DNA of 64,000 nt from Mycobacteroides salmoniphilum (GTDB lineage: Bacteria > Actinomycetota > Actinomycetes > Mycobacteriales > Mycobacteriaceae): assembly GCF_004924335.1 (NCBI RefSeq), contig NZ_CP024633.1, forward strand, positions 992,001-1,056,000, read 5' to 3'. Numbering within the stretch: the first letter of the stretch is position 1; every line of letters starts with the position of its first letter. The position numbers and the translations under genes were made by a program. Below the pieces are notes generated by a model. That model had not been told where the DNA came from, made no database searches, and saw only the letters and a list, made by a program, of their open reading frames with translations. Shown one piece after another: positions 1-9,260 of the stretch.

Positions 1-2383
1 AGCTTCGCGTGATGAGCAGCATGATCAGGAAGATCAGGCACAGCGCGGAGATGCCGGCGATCATCAGGTCGTATCGCGCGCCGTCGGACATGTCCTTGAA
101 TGTTGCTGCGGTGCCGCCCAGTTCGATCTTGGCGTCCTCAAGGGGTGTGCCCTTGACGGCCTCGATCGCGGCCAGCTTGATGGGTTCGATATGTGAAAGG
201 CCTTCGGGCGACGTGGGATCTCCGCGATGCGAGATGATCATGCGCAGCGTCTTGCCGTCGGGGGACAGGAACATCTTGAGACCGCGTTTGAAATCCGGGT
301 TGTCGAAGATCTCCGGCGGCAGATAGAAGGAGTCGTCGTTCTTGGCCTTGTCGAAGGCCCTGCCCATGGCGGTCGAGTCCTTGCTCGTCTCGTCCTGGAG
401 GTCGTACATGCCAGCCATGGTGCTGTGCATCGTCAACATCATGGTCTGCATGGATTCCATGAGCGGGATCATGTCCCGCATGTCGGCCACCATCTGGGGC
501 ATGATGACGTCCATTTTCTCCATGGAGAGGACCATGCCGTCCATGTTCTCGGTGAGCTCGTCGATCTTGTCGAGCACCTCGAAGATCGATCGGAACGCCT
601 GACAGATCGGGATGTCGAAGCAGTGCTTCTCCCAATAGAAGTAGTTCTTGATGGGGCGGAAGAAGTCGTCGAAGTTCTCGAGGCTGTCCCGCATGTCGTG
701 GATGGTGCCCTGCAGGTGATGCATGTCGCCGATCATCTGGTGCATGACACCGGTGAGCTCGGTCATGTTGGCGAGCATCTTTTTCATGGTGGAGACCATG
801 ACGCCCATTTGGTCGGCTTGGACCTTCATATCGGCCATCCGGTCCTTCATCAGCTTCAGGTTCTGAATCTGGCCGACGCCTTGGGCGCTGATGAGGAAGG
901 GGATGGAGCTGTGTTCGATCGGGGTGCCCTGTGGGCGGGTGATGGCTTGCACGCGTGCGATTCCCGGCACCTTGAACACGGCCTTGGCGAGCTTGTCGAT
1001 GACCAGGAAGTCCGCGGAGTTCCGCATATCGTGATCGGACTCCAGCACCAGCATTTCCGGGTTCATCCGGGCCGGGTCGAAGTGCCGATCGGCGGCCTGG
1101 AAGCCCTGATTCGCCGGAATGTCCTTGGGGATGTACTTCTTGTCGTCGTAGCTGGTCTGGTAGCCGGGCAGCGCTGCCAGTCCGATGATGGCAATCGCCA
1201 TCGAAGCCGCCAGGATCGGGCCGGGCCAGCGCACGATCGCGGCGCCGATGCGGCGCCAGGAGCGAATGCGCATGGCGCGCTTGGGTTCGAATAGCCCGAA
1301 CTTGCTGCCGATGGTGATCAGCGACGGTCCCAGGGTGAGGGCGACGGCTACGGCCGTCAGGACAGCCACGGCGCAGGGCACGCCCATGGTCTGGAAGTAC
1401 GGCATGCGCGTGAAGCTCAGGCAGTACATGGCGCCCGCGATCGTCGATCCCGTGCCCACGATGACATGTGCTGTGCCATGGAACATCTCGTAGTAGGCGG
1501 CTTCGCGATCCAGCCCGTTGACCCGGGCTTCCTGATAGCGACCGATCAGGAAGATCGCATAGTCGGTTCCCGCCGCGATGACTAGCACCACAAGGAGATT
1601 TACCGCGAAGGTGGACAGCCCGATGATGTGGTTGTCGCCGAGTACCGAGATCATTCCGCGTGCGGCACCCAACTGGATACCCACCATGAGGAGCACCATC
1701 AACACGGTGAAGATCGACCGGTAGAAGAACAGCAGCATCACGATGATGACGATGAAGGTCAGCCCGGTGATCTTGATCATGCTGCTGTCGCCGGCATGGG
1801 CCAAGTCGGTCTGTAGCGCGGCGGGACCGGTGACATAGACCTTGAGCCCGTCCGGCATCGGCTTCGCGTTGCCGTGCTCATCCGTCGTCAGTTTCTTGAT
1901 GACGCTGCGGACGGACTCGATCGATTCGTTCGCGAGCGTCTCGCCCATGTCGCCGGCGAGGTTCAGCTGAACATAGGCGGACTTGCCGTCGGTGCTTTGC
2001 GCACCGGACTCGGTGAGCGGATCACCCCAGAAATCCTGTACGTGCTGAACATGCTTGGTGTCGGCGCGCAGCTGCGACACCATCTGGTCGTAGAACTTGT
2101 GCGAGCCGGCGCCCAGCGGTTGGTCGCCCTCCAGCACGATCATGGCTGCGCTGTTGGAGTCCGACTCTTGGAAGAGCCGCCCCATGTTCTTCATCGCCTT
2201 CATGGACGGCGCGTCGGAGGGGCTCAGCGAAACGGTGTTCTCTTGAGCCACCTGCTCGAGCTGGGGCGCGGAGAGAGCGAGGATGACGACGACCGCCACC
2301 CATACGATGACAATGGGGATCGACAGGCGCCGAATCCATTTGGCCAGGAAAGTGGGCTCCCCGTTGGCGCGTGCCCCACTCAT
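1..2383 (-). CDS. mmpL: MmpL family RND transporter, C-terminus beyond window
   Basis: Inner-membrane RND-type exporter of the mycobacterial MmpL family, which moves lipids, siderophores or drugs across the inner membrane with a small MmpS partner. The ATG at 2381-2383 overlaps the mmpS stop as ATGA. One membrane segment follows near residues 18-40, then a periplasmic porter domain, then a membrane block with the proton-relay motif GTDYAIFLIGRYQE near residue 275. A second periplasmic region contains a long, very Met-rich helical stretch (about residues 500-660), matching the coiled-coil insertion of MmpL4/MmpL5-type members. About 794 codons are visible; the gene runs off the left edge, so the last membrane helices and C-terminal tail are unseen. 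The divergent TetR gene suggests a regulated efflux unit like MmpS5-MmpL5. The substrate cannot be told from sequence. Confidence 0.95.
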   Translation of the reverse strand, partial: MSGARANGEPTFLAKWIRRLSIPIVIVWVAVVVILALSAPQLEQVAQENTVSLSPSDAPSMKAMKNMGRLFQESDSNSAAMIVLEGDQPLGAGSHKFYDQMVSQLRADTKHVQHVQDFWGDPLTESGAQSTDGKSAYVQLNLAGDMGETLANESIESVRSVIKKLTTDEHGNAKPMPDGLKVYVTGPAALQTDLAHAGDSSMIKITGLTFIVIIVMLLFFYRSIFTVLMVLLMVGIQLGAARGMISVLGDNHIIGLSTFAVNLLVVLVIAAGTDYAIFLIGRYQEARVNGLDREAAYYEMFHGTAHVIVGTGSTIAGAMYCLSFTRMPYFQTMGVPCAVAVLTAVAVALTLGPSLITIGSKFGLFEPKRAMRIRSWRRIGAAIVRWPGPILAASMAIAIIGLAALPGYQTSYDDKKYIPKDIPANQGFQAADRHFDPARMNPEMLVLESDHDMRNSADFLVIDKLAKAVFKVPGIARVQAITRPQGTPIEHSSIPFLISAQGVGQIQNLKLMKDRMADMKVQADQMGVMVSTMKKMLANMTELTGVMHQMIGDMHHLQGTIHDMRDSLENFDDFFRPIKNYFYWEKHCFDIPICQAFRSIFEVLDKIDELTENMDGMVLSMEKMDVIMPQMVADMRDMIPLMESMQTMMLTMHSTMAGMYDLQDETSKDSTAMGRAFDKAKNDDSFYLPPEIFDNPDFKRGLKMFLSPDGKTLRMIISHRGDPTSPEGLSHIEPIKLAAIEAVKGTPLEDAKIELGGTAATFKDMSDGARYDLMIAGISALCLIFLIMLLITRS

Positions 2384-2802
2384 GCGGACTTCACAAAGCA
2401 GTAGACGTAGGCGCTCACCTCGTTGGTATACCTCTCGTCTTTTATCTCGCCATTGGCCGTGATGCGGCAGCCCAGTTGATCAGCGTTGCGGGTTTGCGCC
2501 AGGATGTTTCCCGTCATCGACGGTGCCGTCGTGACGATCTCAATCGACCACGGTAGCGTCGCCCCGTTGATCTGGTGGGGCTCCCCTTCTTTGTCGATGT
2601 AGTTGATGTCCGCGATGGTTCCGGGCGGGCCGTAGATCTCGTAGACCACATGCTTGGGCTTGGAGTTGTTTTTGTCGTCGGTCATGCTGCCGGCGTAGGT
2701 GGGCAGCTGGTGAGAGCCGAAAATGCCGCGAATCCGCCATACCGCGAAGCCTGCGATGGCAAGGACGAGCACCATCACCACCGGGATCCATGCCCGCTTC
2801 AA
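2380..2802 (-). CDS. mmpS: MmpS family membrane accessory protein
   Basis: About 140 residues, the usual MmpS size. One N-terminal membrane anchor (WIPVVMVLVLAIAGFAVWRI) precedes a periplasmic beta-sandwich domain ending in a conserved pair of Cys (one near LGCRI, one near YVYCF). It is the partner of the downstream MmpL and overlaps its start by four bases, so the two are translationally coupled. The start is uncertain. The frame opens only after a TGA about nine codons upstream, and the first usable codon is a TTG at 2800-2802 giving LKRAWIPVV, which aligns with the LKRAWIP start region of other MmpS proteins. No good ribosome binding site is visible. Confidence 0.9.
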   Translation of the reverse strand: MKRAWIPVVMVLVLAIAGFAVWRIRGIFGSHQLPTYAGSMTDDKNNSKPKHVVYEIYGPPGTIADINYIDKEGEPHQINGATLPWSIEIVTTAPSMTGNILAQTRNADQLGCRITANGEIKDERYTNEVSAYVYCFVKSA

Positions 2803-2890
2803 TGCGCTGAGAATCGCAGGACCCCTTCACCCGTAGCTGTCGACCAGATCGATTACCGGAAAATGTATGAAGCGTTCACATCTTCGCATA

Positions 2891-2911
2891 TAACGCATAG
2901 CGTGTGCGTTA
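2891..2911. promoter_or_regulatory. Inverted-repeat operator between mmpS and tetR
   Basis: Perfect inverted repeat taacgca-N7-tgcgtta in the 171-bp divergent intergenic region. A third half-site, tgcgtta at 2956-2962, overlaps the presumptive -10 (TATCTT, 2961-2966) of the tetR gene. The layout fits a TetR dimer repressing both mmpS-mmpL and itself. Binding is inferred, not shown. Confidence 0.7.
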
Positions 2912-2973
2912 CAGCAACCTACCAGTGGGTAAGTGCGCCCGCAAGTCACACGCCGTGCGTTATCTTGAGACGG

Positions 2974-3636
2974 ATGACACACCTGGGTTTCCGGCGCGCA
3001 CGTTCTGAGGAGAACAAGCGTCAACGTGCGGCAACGATCGTGGAAGCCGCGCGCTCGCTGGCCTTGGAATCCGGTGTCGCGTCGGTCACCCTCACCGGTT
3101 TGGCCCATCGTGCGGGTGTTCATCACTCCGCGGTGCGCCGCTACTTCAGCTCCCATAAAGAGGTGCTGCTGAGGCTCTCGACAGAAGGCATGTCCGCGCT
3201 CGCCGAATCCGTATGCTCGGCATTGGCCGGCTCGCACGAGCGGTCGCCCGAAGACGTCGGTGCCGTGCTGTCGCGGTCTCTCATCGAGGCGCCGCTGTTC
3301 TGCGATCTGCTGGGCAGTCAGCATCTGCACCTCGAGCACGAGGTGGAACTCGGCCATGTCCGAGAGGCTCAGTGTGCCAACCAGGCAGCCGCGATGACGA
3401 TTGTCGACGCGATCGAACGCGCGGCGCCGGAGCTCGGCCGCAAGAGTGCGCTCGACATCGTCACATCGGCCTTTGCGTTCGCCGGAATGCTGTGGCAGTT
3501 CACGCATCCTCCCGAGGGGCTCGAGCACGATTTCAGTGAAGAGCCAGGCTTTCCGGAGGATTGGGACACCGATTTCGCCAGCACGCTCACCCGGCTGCTG
3601 ACGGCCACGTGCATCGGGGCCGCGAAAACGCCTTAG
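2974..3636 (+). CDS. TetR family regulator, divergent from mmpS-mmpL
   Basis: A 220-residue TetR-type repressor. The N-terminal helix-turn-helix lies at about residues 15-65 (TIVEAARSLALESG through GVHHSAVRRYFSSHKEVLL); the C-terminal helical ligand domain contains Trp and acidic residues. I chose the ATG at 2974 although the frame is open further upstream, because TATCTT lies seven bases before it (a leaderless mycobacterial promoter pattern) and the HTH starts at normal distance. The gene overlaps the convergent MarR-GNAT gene by four bases. Position and the inverted repeat suggest it represses the MmpS/MmpL pair and responds to a small molecule, probably a substrate of the pump. Related TetR-MmpS-MmpL units in M. 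abscessus are linked to drug efflux; whether this is one of them is not decidable here. Confidence 0.88.
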   Translation: MTHLGFRRARSEENKRQRAATIVEAARSLALESGVASVTLTGLAHRAGVHHSAVRRYFSSHKEVLLRLSTEGMSALAESVCSALAGSHERSPEDVGAVLSRSLIEAPLFCDLLGSQHLHLEHEVELGHVREAQCANQAAAMTIVDAIERAAPELGRKSALDIVTSAFAFAGMLWQFTHPPEGLEHDFSEEPGFPEDWDTDFASTLTRLLTATCIGAAKTP

Positions 3637-4535
3637 GCGTCGAGGCGCTTCTCAAACCAGTGGTGTGCGTACTTCTCGTCGTTGAACGCGGCGACCTCGC
3701 GGTAACCCGCCGAGCGGTACATCGCGATCGCCTCGGTGAGCGCCCGATTGGTGTCCAAGCGAATCGTGCGGGCACCGTGCGTTATCGCCTGCCGCTCCAA
3801 CTCGGCGAGAATTCGTTTCCCAAGTCCCATGCCGCGGACATCGGGAGAGATCCATACCCGTTTGACCTCGGCCGCCTCGATGATGTGGCCGGCGTTCCTG
3901 AGTAGCTTCAGTCCACCGCAGCCGACCGGCTTCTCGTGCAGGGTTGCGACGAGAAGCAGTCCGGCTGGGGCGGAGAGTTCTGCATCGCCGGCGGGTAAGG
4001 CCAGTGTCGGGTCGAACCCGTTTTCGAGCCGGGTGGCAATCTCCTCAAAATAGGCACGAATGCAGTACCGAGCCTCCGGCGAGCGGGTGTCCATGATGGC
4101 GATCTGAACCTGCGAGGCCACGAAGAGTCGTTCCACCTCGGCCATGGCATCGGCGAGCCGCCGCCGCTGAGTGATGCTGAGCGGTTCCAGGATCGAACGC
4201 GCCAGGTCATCCGAGCGTCGATCAAGCTCGGACAGTTCGGCGCGGCCGGCGCCGGTGAGGCGCGCGTTACGCACCCGGGTATCGCCCTCCGCGGTGGTCA
4301 CCTCGATGAGCCCACCGCCTTCTAGTGCTCGCAGGAGTCTGCTGAGGTACCCCGAGTCCAGGCTCAGACGGGCGCGCAGCTCGCGGATGTCGCAGCCGTC
4401 CGCACCGATTTCCCACAACACCCGGGACTGTCCCAGCGGGCGGTCCCGGGCGAGGTATTCGCTCTCGAGGACGCCTATTCGTTGCGTGACGGTTCTGTTG
4501 AAGCTGCGTAGGCCGTCGACCAGGGCATCTGTCAT
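3633..4535 (-). CDS. MarR-GNAT fusion: regulator with acetyltransferase domain
   Basis: A 300-residue two-domain protein. Residues 1-140 form a MarR winged helix (LSLDSGYLSRLLRALEGGGL recognition region, then VTTAEGDTRVR wing). Residues about 155-300 form a GNAT acetyltransferase with the acetyl-CoA loop VRGMGLGKRIL near residue 235 and a C-terminal MYRSAGYREV strand-helix. MarR-GNAT fusions are known in actinobacteria, but their targets are mostly undefined. The ATG at 4533-4535 directly abuts a 24-bp palindrome, leaving no room for a ribosome binding site. A -10-like TAAAGT lies seven bases upstream on the minus strand inside the palindrome, so I infer a leaderless, self-repressed gene. Convergent with the upstream tetR (four-base overlap), divergent from ispE. 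Confidence 0.88.
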   Translation of the reverse strand: MTDALVDGLRSFNRTVTQRIGVLESEYLARDRPLGQSRVLWEIGADGCDIRELRARLSLDSGYLSRLLRALEGGGLIEVTTAEGDTRVRNARLTGAGRAELSELDRRSDDLARSILEPLSITQRRRLADAMAEVERLFVASQVQIAIMDTRSPEARYCIRAYFEEIATRLENGFDPTLALPAGDAELSAPAGLLLVATLHEKPVGCGGLKLLRNAGHIIEAAEVKRVWISPDVRGMGLGKRILAELERQAITHGARTIRLDTNRALTEAIAMYRSAGYREVAAFNDEKYAHHWFEKRLDA

Positions 4536-4558
4536 TTACCTGACTTTAGTCAGGTAAA
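4535..4558. promoter_or_regulatory. Palindromic operator overlapping leaderless promoter of MarR-GNAT gene
   Basis: Arms tttacctgact (4535-4545) and agtcaggtaaa (4548-4558) are exact reverse complements separated by two bases. Its left edge is the first base of the start codon, and the minus-strand -10 candidate TAAAGT occupies 4543-4548 at its centre. A bound MarR dimer would block RNA polymerase directly. Confidence 0.75.
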
Positions 4559-4618
4559 GCCGCGATGTCTGCGCTGTGCGACGGGTAGCGGCCAATTGCG
4601 CCGTCAGAACGTACCCTC

Positions 4619-5569
4619 ATGGGCGTGTCCGAGACCGTCTCCGATTGGGTGCCCACTGGCGCGGTGACCGTTCGGGCGCCCGGCAAGGTCAATCTGTACC
4701 TTGCCGTCGAAGACCTGCGTGAGGACGGCTATCACGAGCTGACCACTGTTTTTCATGCGGTGTCGCTGGCCGATGACGTCACGGTGCGGGATGCCGATGT
4801 GCTCTCCGTCGATGTCGTCGGACAGGGCGAGGGGACGGTGCCGACGGACAAGCGCAACCTTGCCTGGCAGGCTGCCGAGCTCTTCGCCGATCACGTCGGC
4901 CGTGCCCCCGATGTCTCGATCCTCATCAACAAAGACATCCCGGTCGCGGGGGGTATGGCCGGCGGATCTGCCGATGCGGCCGCGGTGCTGGTCGCGATGA
5001 ACGAGCTATGGCGCGCCGGTGTGCCACGCCGCGATCTGCATCACCTGGCCGCCCGGCTGGGCAGCGATGTGCCGTTCGCGCTGCACGGGGGCACCGCCCT
5101 GGGCACGGGCCGGGGCGAGCAGCTGGCCACTGTGTTGGCGCGCAACGTCTTTCACTGGGTGTTCGCATTCGCCGACGGTGGATTGTCGACGCCTGATGTG
5201 TTCCGGGAGATTGACCGACTGCGCGAGAACGGTAATCCGCCGCGGCTTGACGAGTCGGACGAATTGCTCGCTGCACTCGCCGCCGGTGACGCGCGCCGGC
5301 TGGCGCCGCTGCTGGGTAACGAACTGCAGGCCGCCGCGGTGAGCCTCAACCCCGGTCTGCGGCGCACGCTCCGGGCCGGGGAGTCCGCGGGCGCTCTCGC
5401 GGGGATCGTGTCCGGTTCCGGCCCTACCTGTGCGTTCTTGTGCACGTCGGCCGAGGATGCGGTGCAGGTGGGTGCCGAGCTGGCCGGCGCGGGTGTGTGC
5501 CGGACCGTTCGAGTGGCCAGCGGTCCCGTGCACGGGGCACAGGTCATTCAGGGCCGCAGCGACGGCTAG
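4619..5569 (+). CDS. ispE: 4-diphosphocytidyl-2-C-methyl-D-erythritol kinase
   Basis: Phosphorylates CDP-methylerythritol in the MEP isoprenoid pathway (cytoplasmic). It is a GHMP kinase of 316 residues with the ATP loop [16 protein letters not shown] at about 109-124, the N-terminal substrate motif APGKVNLYL, and the C-terminal GHMP motif [11 protein letters not shown]. The sequence is close to M. tuberculosis Rv1011. Start: ATG 4619 is the longest choice; an in-frame GTG at 4625 lies exactly seven bases after TACCCT (4612-4617) and could be a leaderless start. In other mycobacteria ispE follows ksgA closely; here the upstream neighbours are the regulator and transporter genes, and ksgA is not in view. 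Confidence 0.95.
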   Translation: MGVSETVSDWVPTGAVTVRAPGKVNLYLAVEDLREDGYHELTTVFHAVSLADDVTVRDADVLSVDVVGQGEGTVPTDKRNLAWQAAELFADHVGRAPDVSILINKDIPVAGGMAGGSADAAAVLVAMNELWRAGVPRRDLHHLAARLGSDVPFALHGGTALGTGRGEQLATVLARNVFHWVFAFADGGLSTPDVFREIDRLRENGNPPRLDESDELLAALAAGDARRLAPLLGNELQAAAVSLNPGLRRTLRAGESAGALAGIVSGSGPTCAFLCTSAEDAVQVGAELAGAGVCRTVRVASGPVHGAQVIQGRSDG

Positions 5570-5615
5570 ACACGCCGAGTATCGCGACACGCCGAACGCC
5601 CAGATCACCGTGGGT

Positions 5616-5644
5616 TTGGTCGTCGATTAAGAAAAGCCTAAGAT
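5616..5644 (+). promoter_or_regulatory. Candidate sigma-A promoter for the acyl-CoA ligase gene
   Basis: TTGGTC (5616-5621), a 17-base spacer and TAAGAT (5639-5644) upstream of the ligase, predicting a leader of about 150 bases. The 231-bp gap from 5570 also holds a direct repeat GACACGCCGA at 5569-5578 and 5586-5595, but no gene I can support. Confidence 0.35.
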
Positions 5645-5800
5645 GCTACGGGGCCCTAAGAAGGCACCCGAACTGTCACCTGAACGATATGAATCCGCTG
5701 CTAACGGCCCTGCGCGCGCCTACCGCGCGCCGCGGCAGCTGTGGCGGACCATCCGATAAGGACGCGTGACTCGCCCAACAGGCCTAGGCCAGGAGGAACT

Positions 5801-7450
5801 GTGAGCAGGTTTACCGACGAGCTGTACGCCAACGCGCTGTCCAGTACCAAGGGCATGGTCACCGGCGAACCCGATACCCCTGTGCGGCACACCTGGAAGC
5901 AGGTGCACGAGCGCGCCAAGCAGCTGGCCGGTGGCTTGGCCGCCGCGGGCCTCGGGCCTGACGACGCGATCGGCATGCTGGTGGGCATGCCCGTCGAGAT
6001 CGCCCCGGCGATCCAGGCCGTGTGGATGCGTGGCGCCTCGCTGACGATGCTGCACCAGCCGACCCCGCGCACCGACCTCGCGGTGTGGGCCGAGGACACG
6101 CTCAAGGTCGTCGACATGATCGGCGCCAAGGCCGTCATCGTGTCCGCCCCGTTCGACGCCGCGGCTCCGGTACTCGAGGAAAAAGGCGTCATCGTCGTCC
6201 AGATCAAGGATCTGTGGGATGCCGATCCGATCGAACCCGTCGATGCCGACGAGGACGCGGTGGCCCTCATGCAGCTGACGTCGGGGTCAACCGGTTCCCC
6301 GAAGGCTGTCAAGATCACCCACCGCAACCTGTATGCCAATGCGCACGGCATGTACGTCGCCTCCAAGTACAAGCCCGAGTCCGACGTGATGGTCAGCTGG
6401 CTGCCCCTGTTCCACGATATGGGCATGGTCGGCTTCCTCACGGTGCCGATGTTCTTTGGTGCCGAGCTGGTGAAGATCACCCCGCTGGACTTCATGCGCG
6501 ATGTTCTGTTGTGGGGCAGGCTGATCGACAAGTACAAGGGCACCATGACGGCCGCCCCGAACTTCGCCTACTCACTGTTCGCCAAGCGGCTGCGCAACCA
6601 GGCCAAGTCGGGCGACTTCGACCTGTCGACGCTGCGGTTCGTACTCTCCGGTGCCGAGCCGGTGGACCCCGCGGTTGTCCACGACCTCTGTGATGCCGGA
6701 AAGCCGTTCGGGTTCAAGGCCTCTGCGATGGTGCCCGCCTACGGTATGGCGGAAACCGCTCTTGCCGTGTCCTTCTCGGAGGTCGAGGCCTCCGGTCTGA
6801 TTGTCGACGAGGTCGATGCCGACCTGTTGGCGGCGCTGCGTCGGGCCGTTCCCGCTACCCGCGGAAACCTGCGCCACCTGGCGACGCTCGGCCCGCTGCT
6901 GCCCGGTATCGAGGCGCGCGTCATCGATGAGGACCTGAATGTGCTGCCCCCGCGCGGTGTCGGTGTCATCGAGTTGCGTGGCGAGTCGGTGACCCCCGGT
7001 TACGTCACCATGGGCGGATTCCTGGCGGCGCAGGACGAAAACGGTTGGTATAACACGGGTGATCTCGGCTATCTGACCGAGAGAGGCCACGTGGTGGTCT
7101 GCGGTCGCGTCAAGGACGTCATCATCATGGCCGGCCGGAACATCTACCCGACCGATATCGAGCGTGCGGCCGGTCGCGTCGAGGGTGTGCGGCCGGGATG
7201 TGCGGTCGCCGTGCGTCTGGAGGCCGGGGTCGACCCGAAGAATCAGCGCGAGACGTTCGCGGTTGTGGTGGAGTCCAACGCATTCGAGAACGCGGACGAG
7301 GTTCGTCGGATCGAGCAGCAGGTTGCGCACGAGGTCGTTGCGGAGGTCGATGTGCGGCCGCGCAATGTGGTGGTACTCGGACCCGGCAGCATTCCGAAGA
7401 CCCCGTCGGGCAAGCTGCGCCGTTCGACCTCGGTGGCCCTCGTCATCTAA
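5801..7450 (+). CDS. pks16: Acyl-CoA/acyl-AMP ligase, Pks16 (Rv1013) orthologue
   Basis: A 549-residue adenylate-forming enzyme that activates a fatty acid with ATP; despite the historical name it is not a polyketide synthase. Motifs: P-loop [15 protein letters not shown] near residue 157, adenine motif [11 protein letters not shown], hinge [20 protein letters not shown] near 435, and C-terminal catalytic Lys in TPSGKLRRS. Start is GTG 5801 because a perfect AGGAGG sits at 5791-5796; the frame is open upstream but has no such site. The protein aligns along its length with my memory of M. tuberculosis Rv1013, and the gene follows ispE as there. Acyl chain and downstream acceptor are unknown. 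Confidence 0.92.
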   Translation: MSRFTDELYANALSSTKGMVTGEPDTPVRHTWKQVHERAKQLAGGLAAAGLGPDDAIGMLVGMPVEIAPAIQAVWMRGASLTMLHQPTPRTDLAVWAEDTLKVVDMIGAKAVIVSAPFDAAAPVLEEKGVIVVQIKDLWDADPIEPVDADEDAVALMQLTSGSTGSPKAVKITHRNLYANAHGMYVASKYKPESDVMVSWLPLFHDMGMVGFLTVPMFFGAELVKITPLDFMRDVLLWGRLIDKYKGTMTAAPNFAYSLFAKRLRNQAKSGDFDLSTLRFVLSGAEPVDPAVVHDLCDAGKPFGFKASAMVPAYGMAETALAVSFSEVEASGLIVDEVDADLLAALRRAVPATRGNLRHLATLGPLLPGIEARVIDEDLNVLPPRGVGVIELRGESVTPGYVTMGGFLAAQDENGWYNTGDLGYLTERGHVVVCGRVKDVIIMAGRNIYPTDIERAAGRVEGVRPGCAVAVRLEAGVDPKNQRETFAVVVESNAFENADEVRRIEQQVAHEVVAEVDVRPRNVVVLGPGSIPKTPSGKLRRSTSVALVI

Positions 7451-7510
7451 CGGCCGAAGCAAAATTCGGGTTGGGCGGCCGCTTCTGGGAATCCATGTCG
7501 CGGCTGCCCG

Positions 7511-7543
7511 CCTCTGTGCGACAGCGAGACAGTTGCACAGAGG
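7511..7543. terminator. Stem-loop between convergent ligase and fabH genes
   Basis: CCTCTGTGC (7511-7519) pairs perfectly with GCACAGAGG (7535-7543) around a 15-base loop. It lies between two converging genes, so a bidirectional terminator is likely. There is no T-tract, as is common in mycobacteria. Confidence 0.5.
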
Positions 7544-7604
7544 GGCTTAGCCACTTGTCGCATAGACGCGGGCAACAGTTGTGGGCGTGTGAGTTGGGTG
7601 CGTG

Positions 7605-8627
7605 CTACTCAAATGGCACGGGTGGCATCCTGACCACCTGGGCGGCGTAGCTCAGTCCGGCGCCGTATCCGATGAGCAGGGCCAGGTCGCCGGGCTTGGC
7701 GGCTCCGGTCGACAGCAGGCCCTCCATGGCCAGCGGAACCGACGCGGCAGAGGTGTTGCCGGTGTGCTCGATGTCATTGGCGATCACCGCATCCGAACGC
7801 AGATGCAGGTTCTTGGCGAGCAACTCGTTGATCCGGCTATTGGCCTGGTGCGGGACGAAGACGTCGATATCCTCCGGGCCCACCTTGGCTGCTTCCAGGG
7901 CGCGCTGACCCACCTTGCCCATTTCGAATGCGGCCCAACGGAACACCGAGGTTCCCTCGATGCGCAGATAGGGGCGCGGGCCCTCCGGGTCGGGTGCCGC
8001 CGCGAAGTCCATCCAGTCGATATCCTGACGAATGGCGTTGGCCTGGCTGCCGTCGCTGCCCCACACCGTGGGTCCGATGCCCTGTTCGGCGGTCTCGCCG
8101 ACGACAACCGCACCGGCCCCGTCGCCGAAGATGAAACAGTTGCCCCGGTCGGTCATATCCAGTGCGGGGGAGAGCTTTTCCGAGCCAATGACCAGCACCT
8201 TGCTGGCGCTGCCACCGCGGATCATGTCGCCTGCCACGCCCACCGCGTACCCGAACCCGGCGCAGCCCGCGGACAGGTCGAACGCCGGGACACCCTGGGC
8301 CCCCAGTGCGGTGGCGACGGCCGGGGCGGATGCAGGCGTCTGCAAGTAGTGGGTGCTGGTGGCGACGATGACGGCGTCGATTTCGGCGCCGGTCAACAGG
8401 GCGTTGGCGATGGCCTTACGTCCGGCCTCGATGGACAGGGTTTGGGCGGATTCATCGTCGGCGGCAAACCGGCGGGACTTGATCCCGGTGCGGGTATAGA
8501 TCCACTCGTCCGAGGACTCGATGTGCTCGCAGATCTCTTCATTGGTGACGACGCGTTCGGGGCGGTACGCCCCCAGGCTGAGCAGGCCGATCTTGTTGAC
8601 GCCGGTGTTCTCCGCGATGTCGGTCAT
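7605..8627 (-). CDS. fabH: Beta-ketoacyl-ACP synthase III (FabH-type)
   Basis: Condenses an acyl-CoA primer with malonyl-ACP; in mycobacteria FabH links FAS-I products to FAS-II for mycolic acid synthesis. The 340-residue protein has the full catalytic triad: Cys122 ([11 protein letters not shown]), His260 (VPHQAN) and Asn291 (HTGNTSAAS). The ATG at 8627 is preceded on its strand by TATGGT six bases upstream, suggesting a leaderless transcript. The M. tuberculosis fabH (Rv0533c) lies elsewhere, so the position between the pks16-like ligase and pth is a lineage difference. It is convergent with the ligase. A paralogue used for secondary lipids is possible. Confidence 0.9.
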   Translation of the reverse strand: MTDIAENTGVNKIGLLSLGAYRPERVVTNEEICEHIESSDEWIYTRTGIKSRRFAADDESAQTLSIEAGRKAIANALLTGAEIDAVIVATSTHYLQTPASAPAVATALGAQGVPAFDLSAGCAGFGYAVGVAGDMIRGGSASKVLVIGSEKLSPALDMTDRGNCFIFGDGAGAVVVGETAEQGIGPTVWGSDGSQANAIRQDIDWMDFAAAPDPEGPRPYLRIEGTSVFRWAAFEMGKVGQRALEAAKVGPEDIDVFVPHQANSRINELLAKNLHLRSDAVIANDIEHTGNTSAASVPLAMEGLLSTGAAKPGDLALLIGYGAGLSYAAQVVRMPPVPFE

Positions 8628-8657
8628 GAGGAGACCATAGCGGGACCATCCGGGCGT

Positions 8658-9248
8658 CTAGGTCCAGGCATGCACCTGATTCTGTGCCGCCTCCAGGCCC
8701 AGGCGGATCAGGAGGTCGGTGGCATCGACACCCTGCTCACACAGGAGAGGAACCTGTTCGGTCTCGGTCTTGGCGAAATTCTCCAGCACGAACGTGGCCG
8801 GATCCTTGCGGCCGGGAGGGCGCCCGACACCCAGGCGAACGCGCAGATAGTCCTTGGTACCCAGCGACTGGGACACCGAACGCAGCCCATTGTGGCCGCC
8901 TTCTCCGCCGCCGAGCTTGAGCCGCACGGTGCCGAAATCGAGATCGAGTTCGTCGTGTACCACGATGACGTTCCCCGGGGGAACCGAAAAGAAGTTGGCC
9001 AGCGCGGCCACCTGCGGGCCGGAGGTGTTCATGAATGTGCGCGGCTTGGCCAGATTCACGGCCCGGCCGCCGAGACGAATCGTTGTCGCCTCGGCGCCGG
9101 ACTTCTTGTGCGGCTTGAATGTTGCGCCGTCCTTGGCCGCCAGCAGGTCGGCGACCATGAATCCGAGGTTGTGCCGGGTCTTGGCGTAGGTCGGCCCGGG
9201 GTTGCCCAGGCCGACCACCAGTACGGCATCGTCGGATATGTCGGGCAC
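8658..9248 (-). CDS. pth: Peptidyl-tRNA hydrolase
   Basis: Releases peptides from peptidyl-tRNA that drops off ribosomes. The 196-residue protein has the family signature: [18 protein letters not shown] with catalytic His26, TFMNTSG with Asn74, and [11 protein letters not shown] with Asp99, followed by [15 protein letters not shown] start at 9248, 12 bases after the rplY stop, so the two form an operon as in other mycobacteria (Rv1015c-Rv1014c). Confidence 0.96.
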   Translation of the reverse strand: MPDISDDAVLVVGLGNPGPTYAKTRHNLGFMVADLLAAKDGATFKPHKKSGAEATTIRLGGRAVNLAKPRTFMNTSGPQVAALANFFSVPPGNVIVVHDELDLDFGTVRLKLGGGEGGHNGLRSVSQSLGTKDYLRVRLGVGRPPGRKDPATFVLENFAKTETEQVPLLCEQGVDATDLLIRLGLEAAQNQVHAWT

Positions 9249-9260
9249 GGACTATTCCGC

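Noticed and set aside
227..1294. 355-codon His/Asp-rich plus-strand frame over mmpL
   Set aside because: Antisense to the Met-rich MmpL coiled coil, which creates the repeated His codons.
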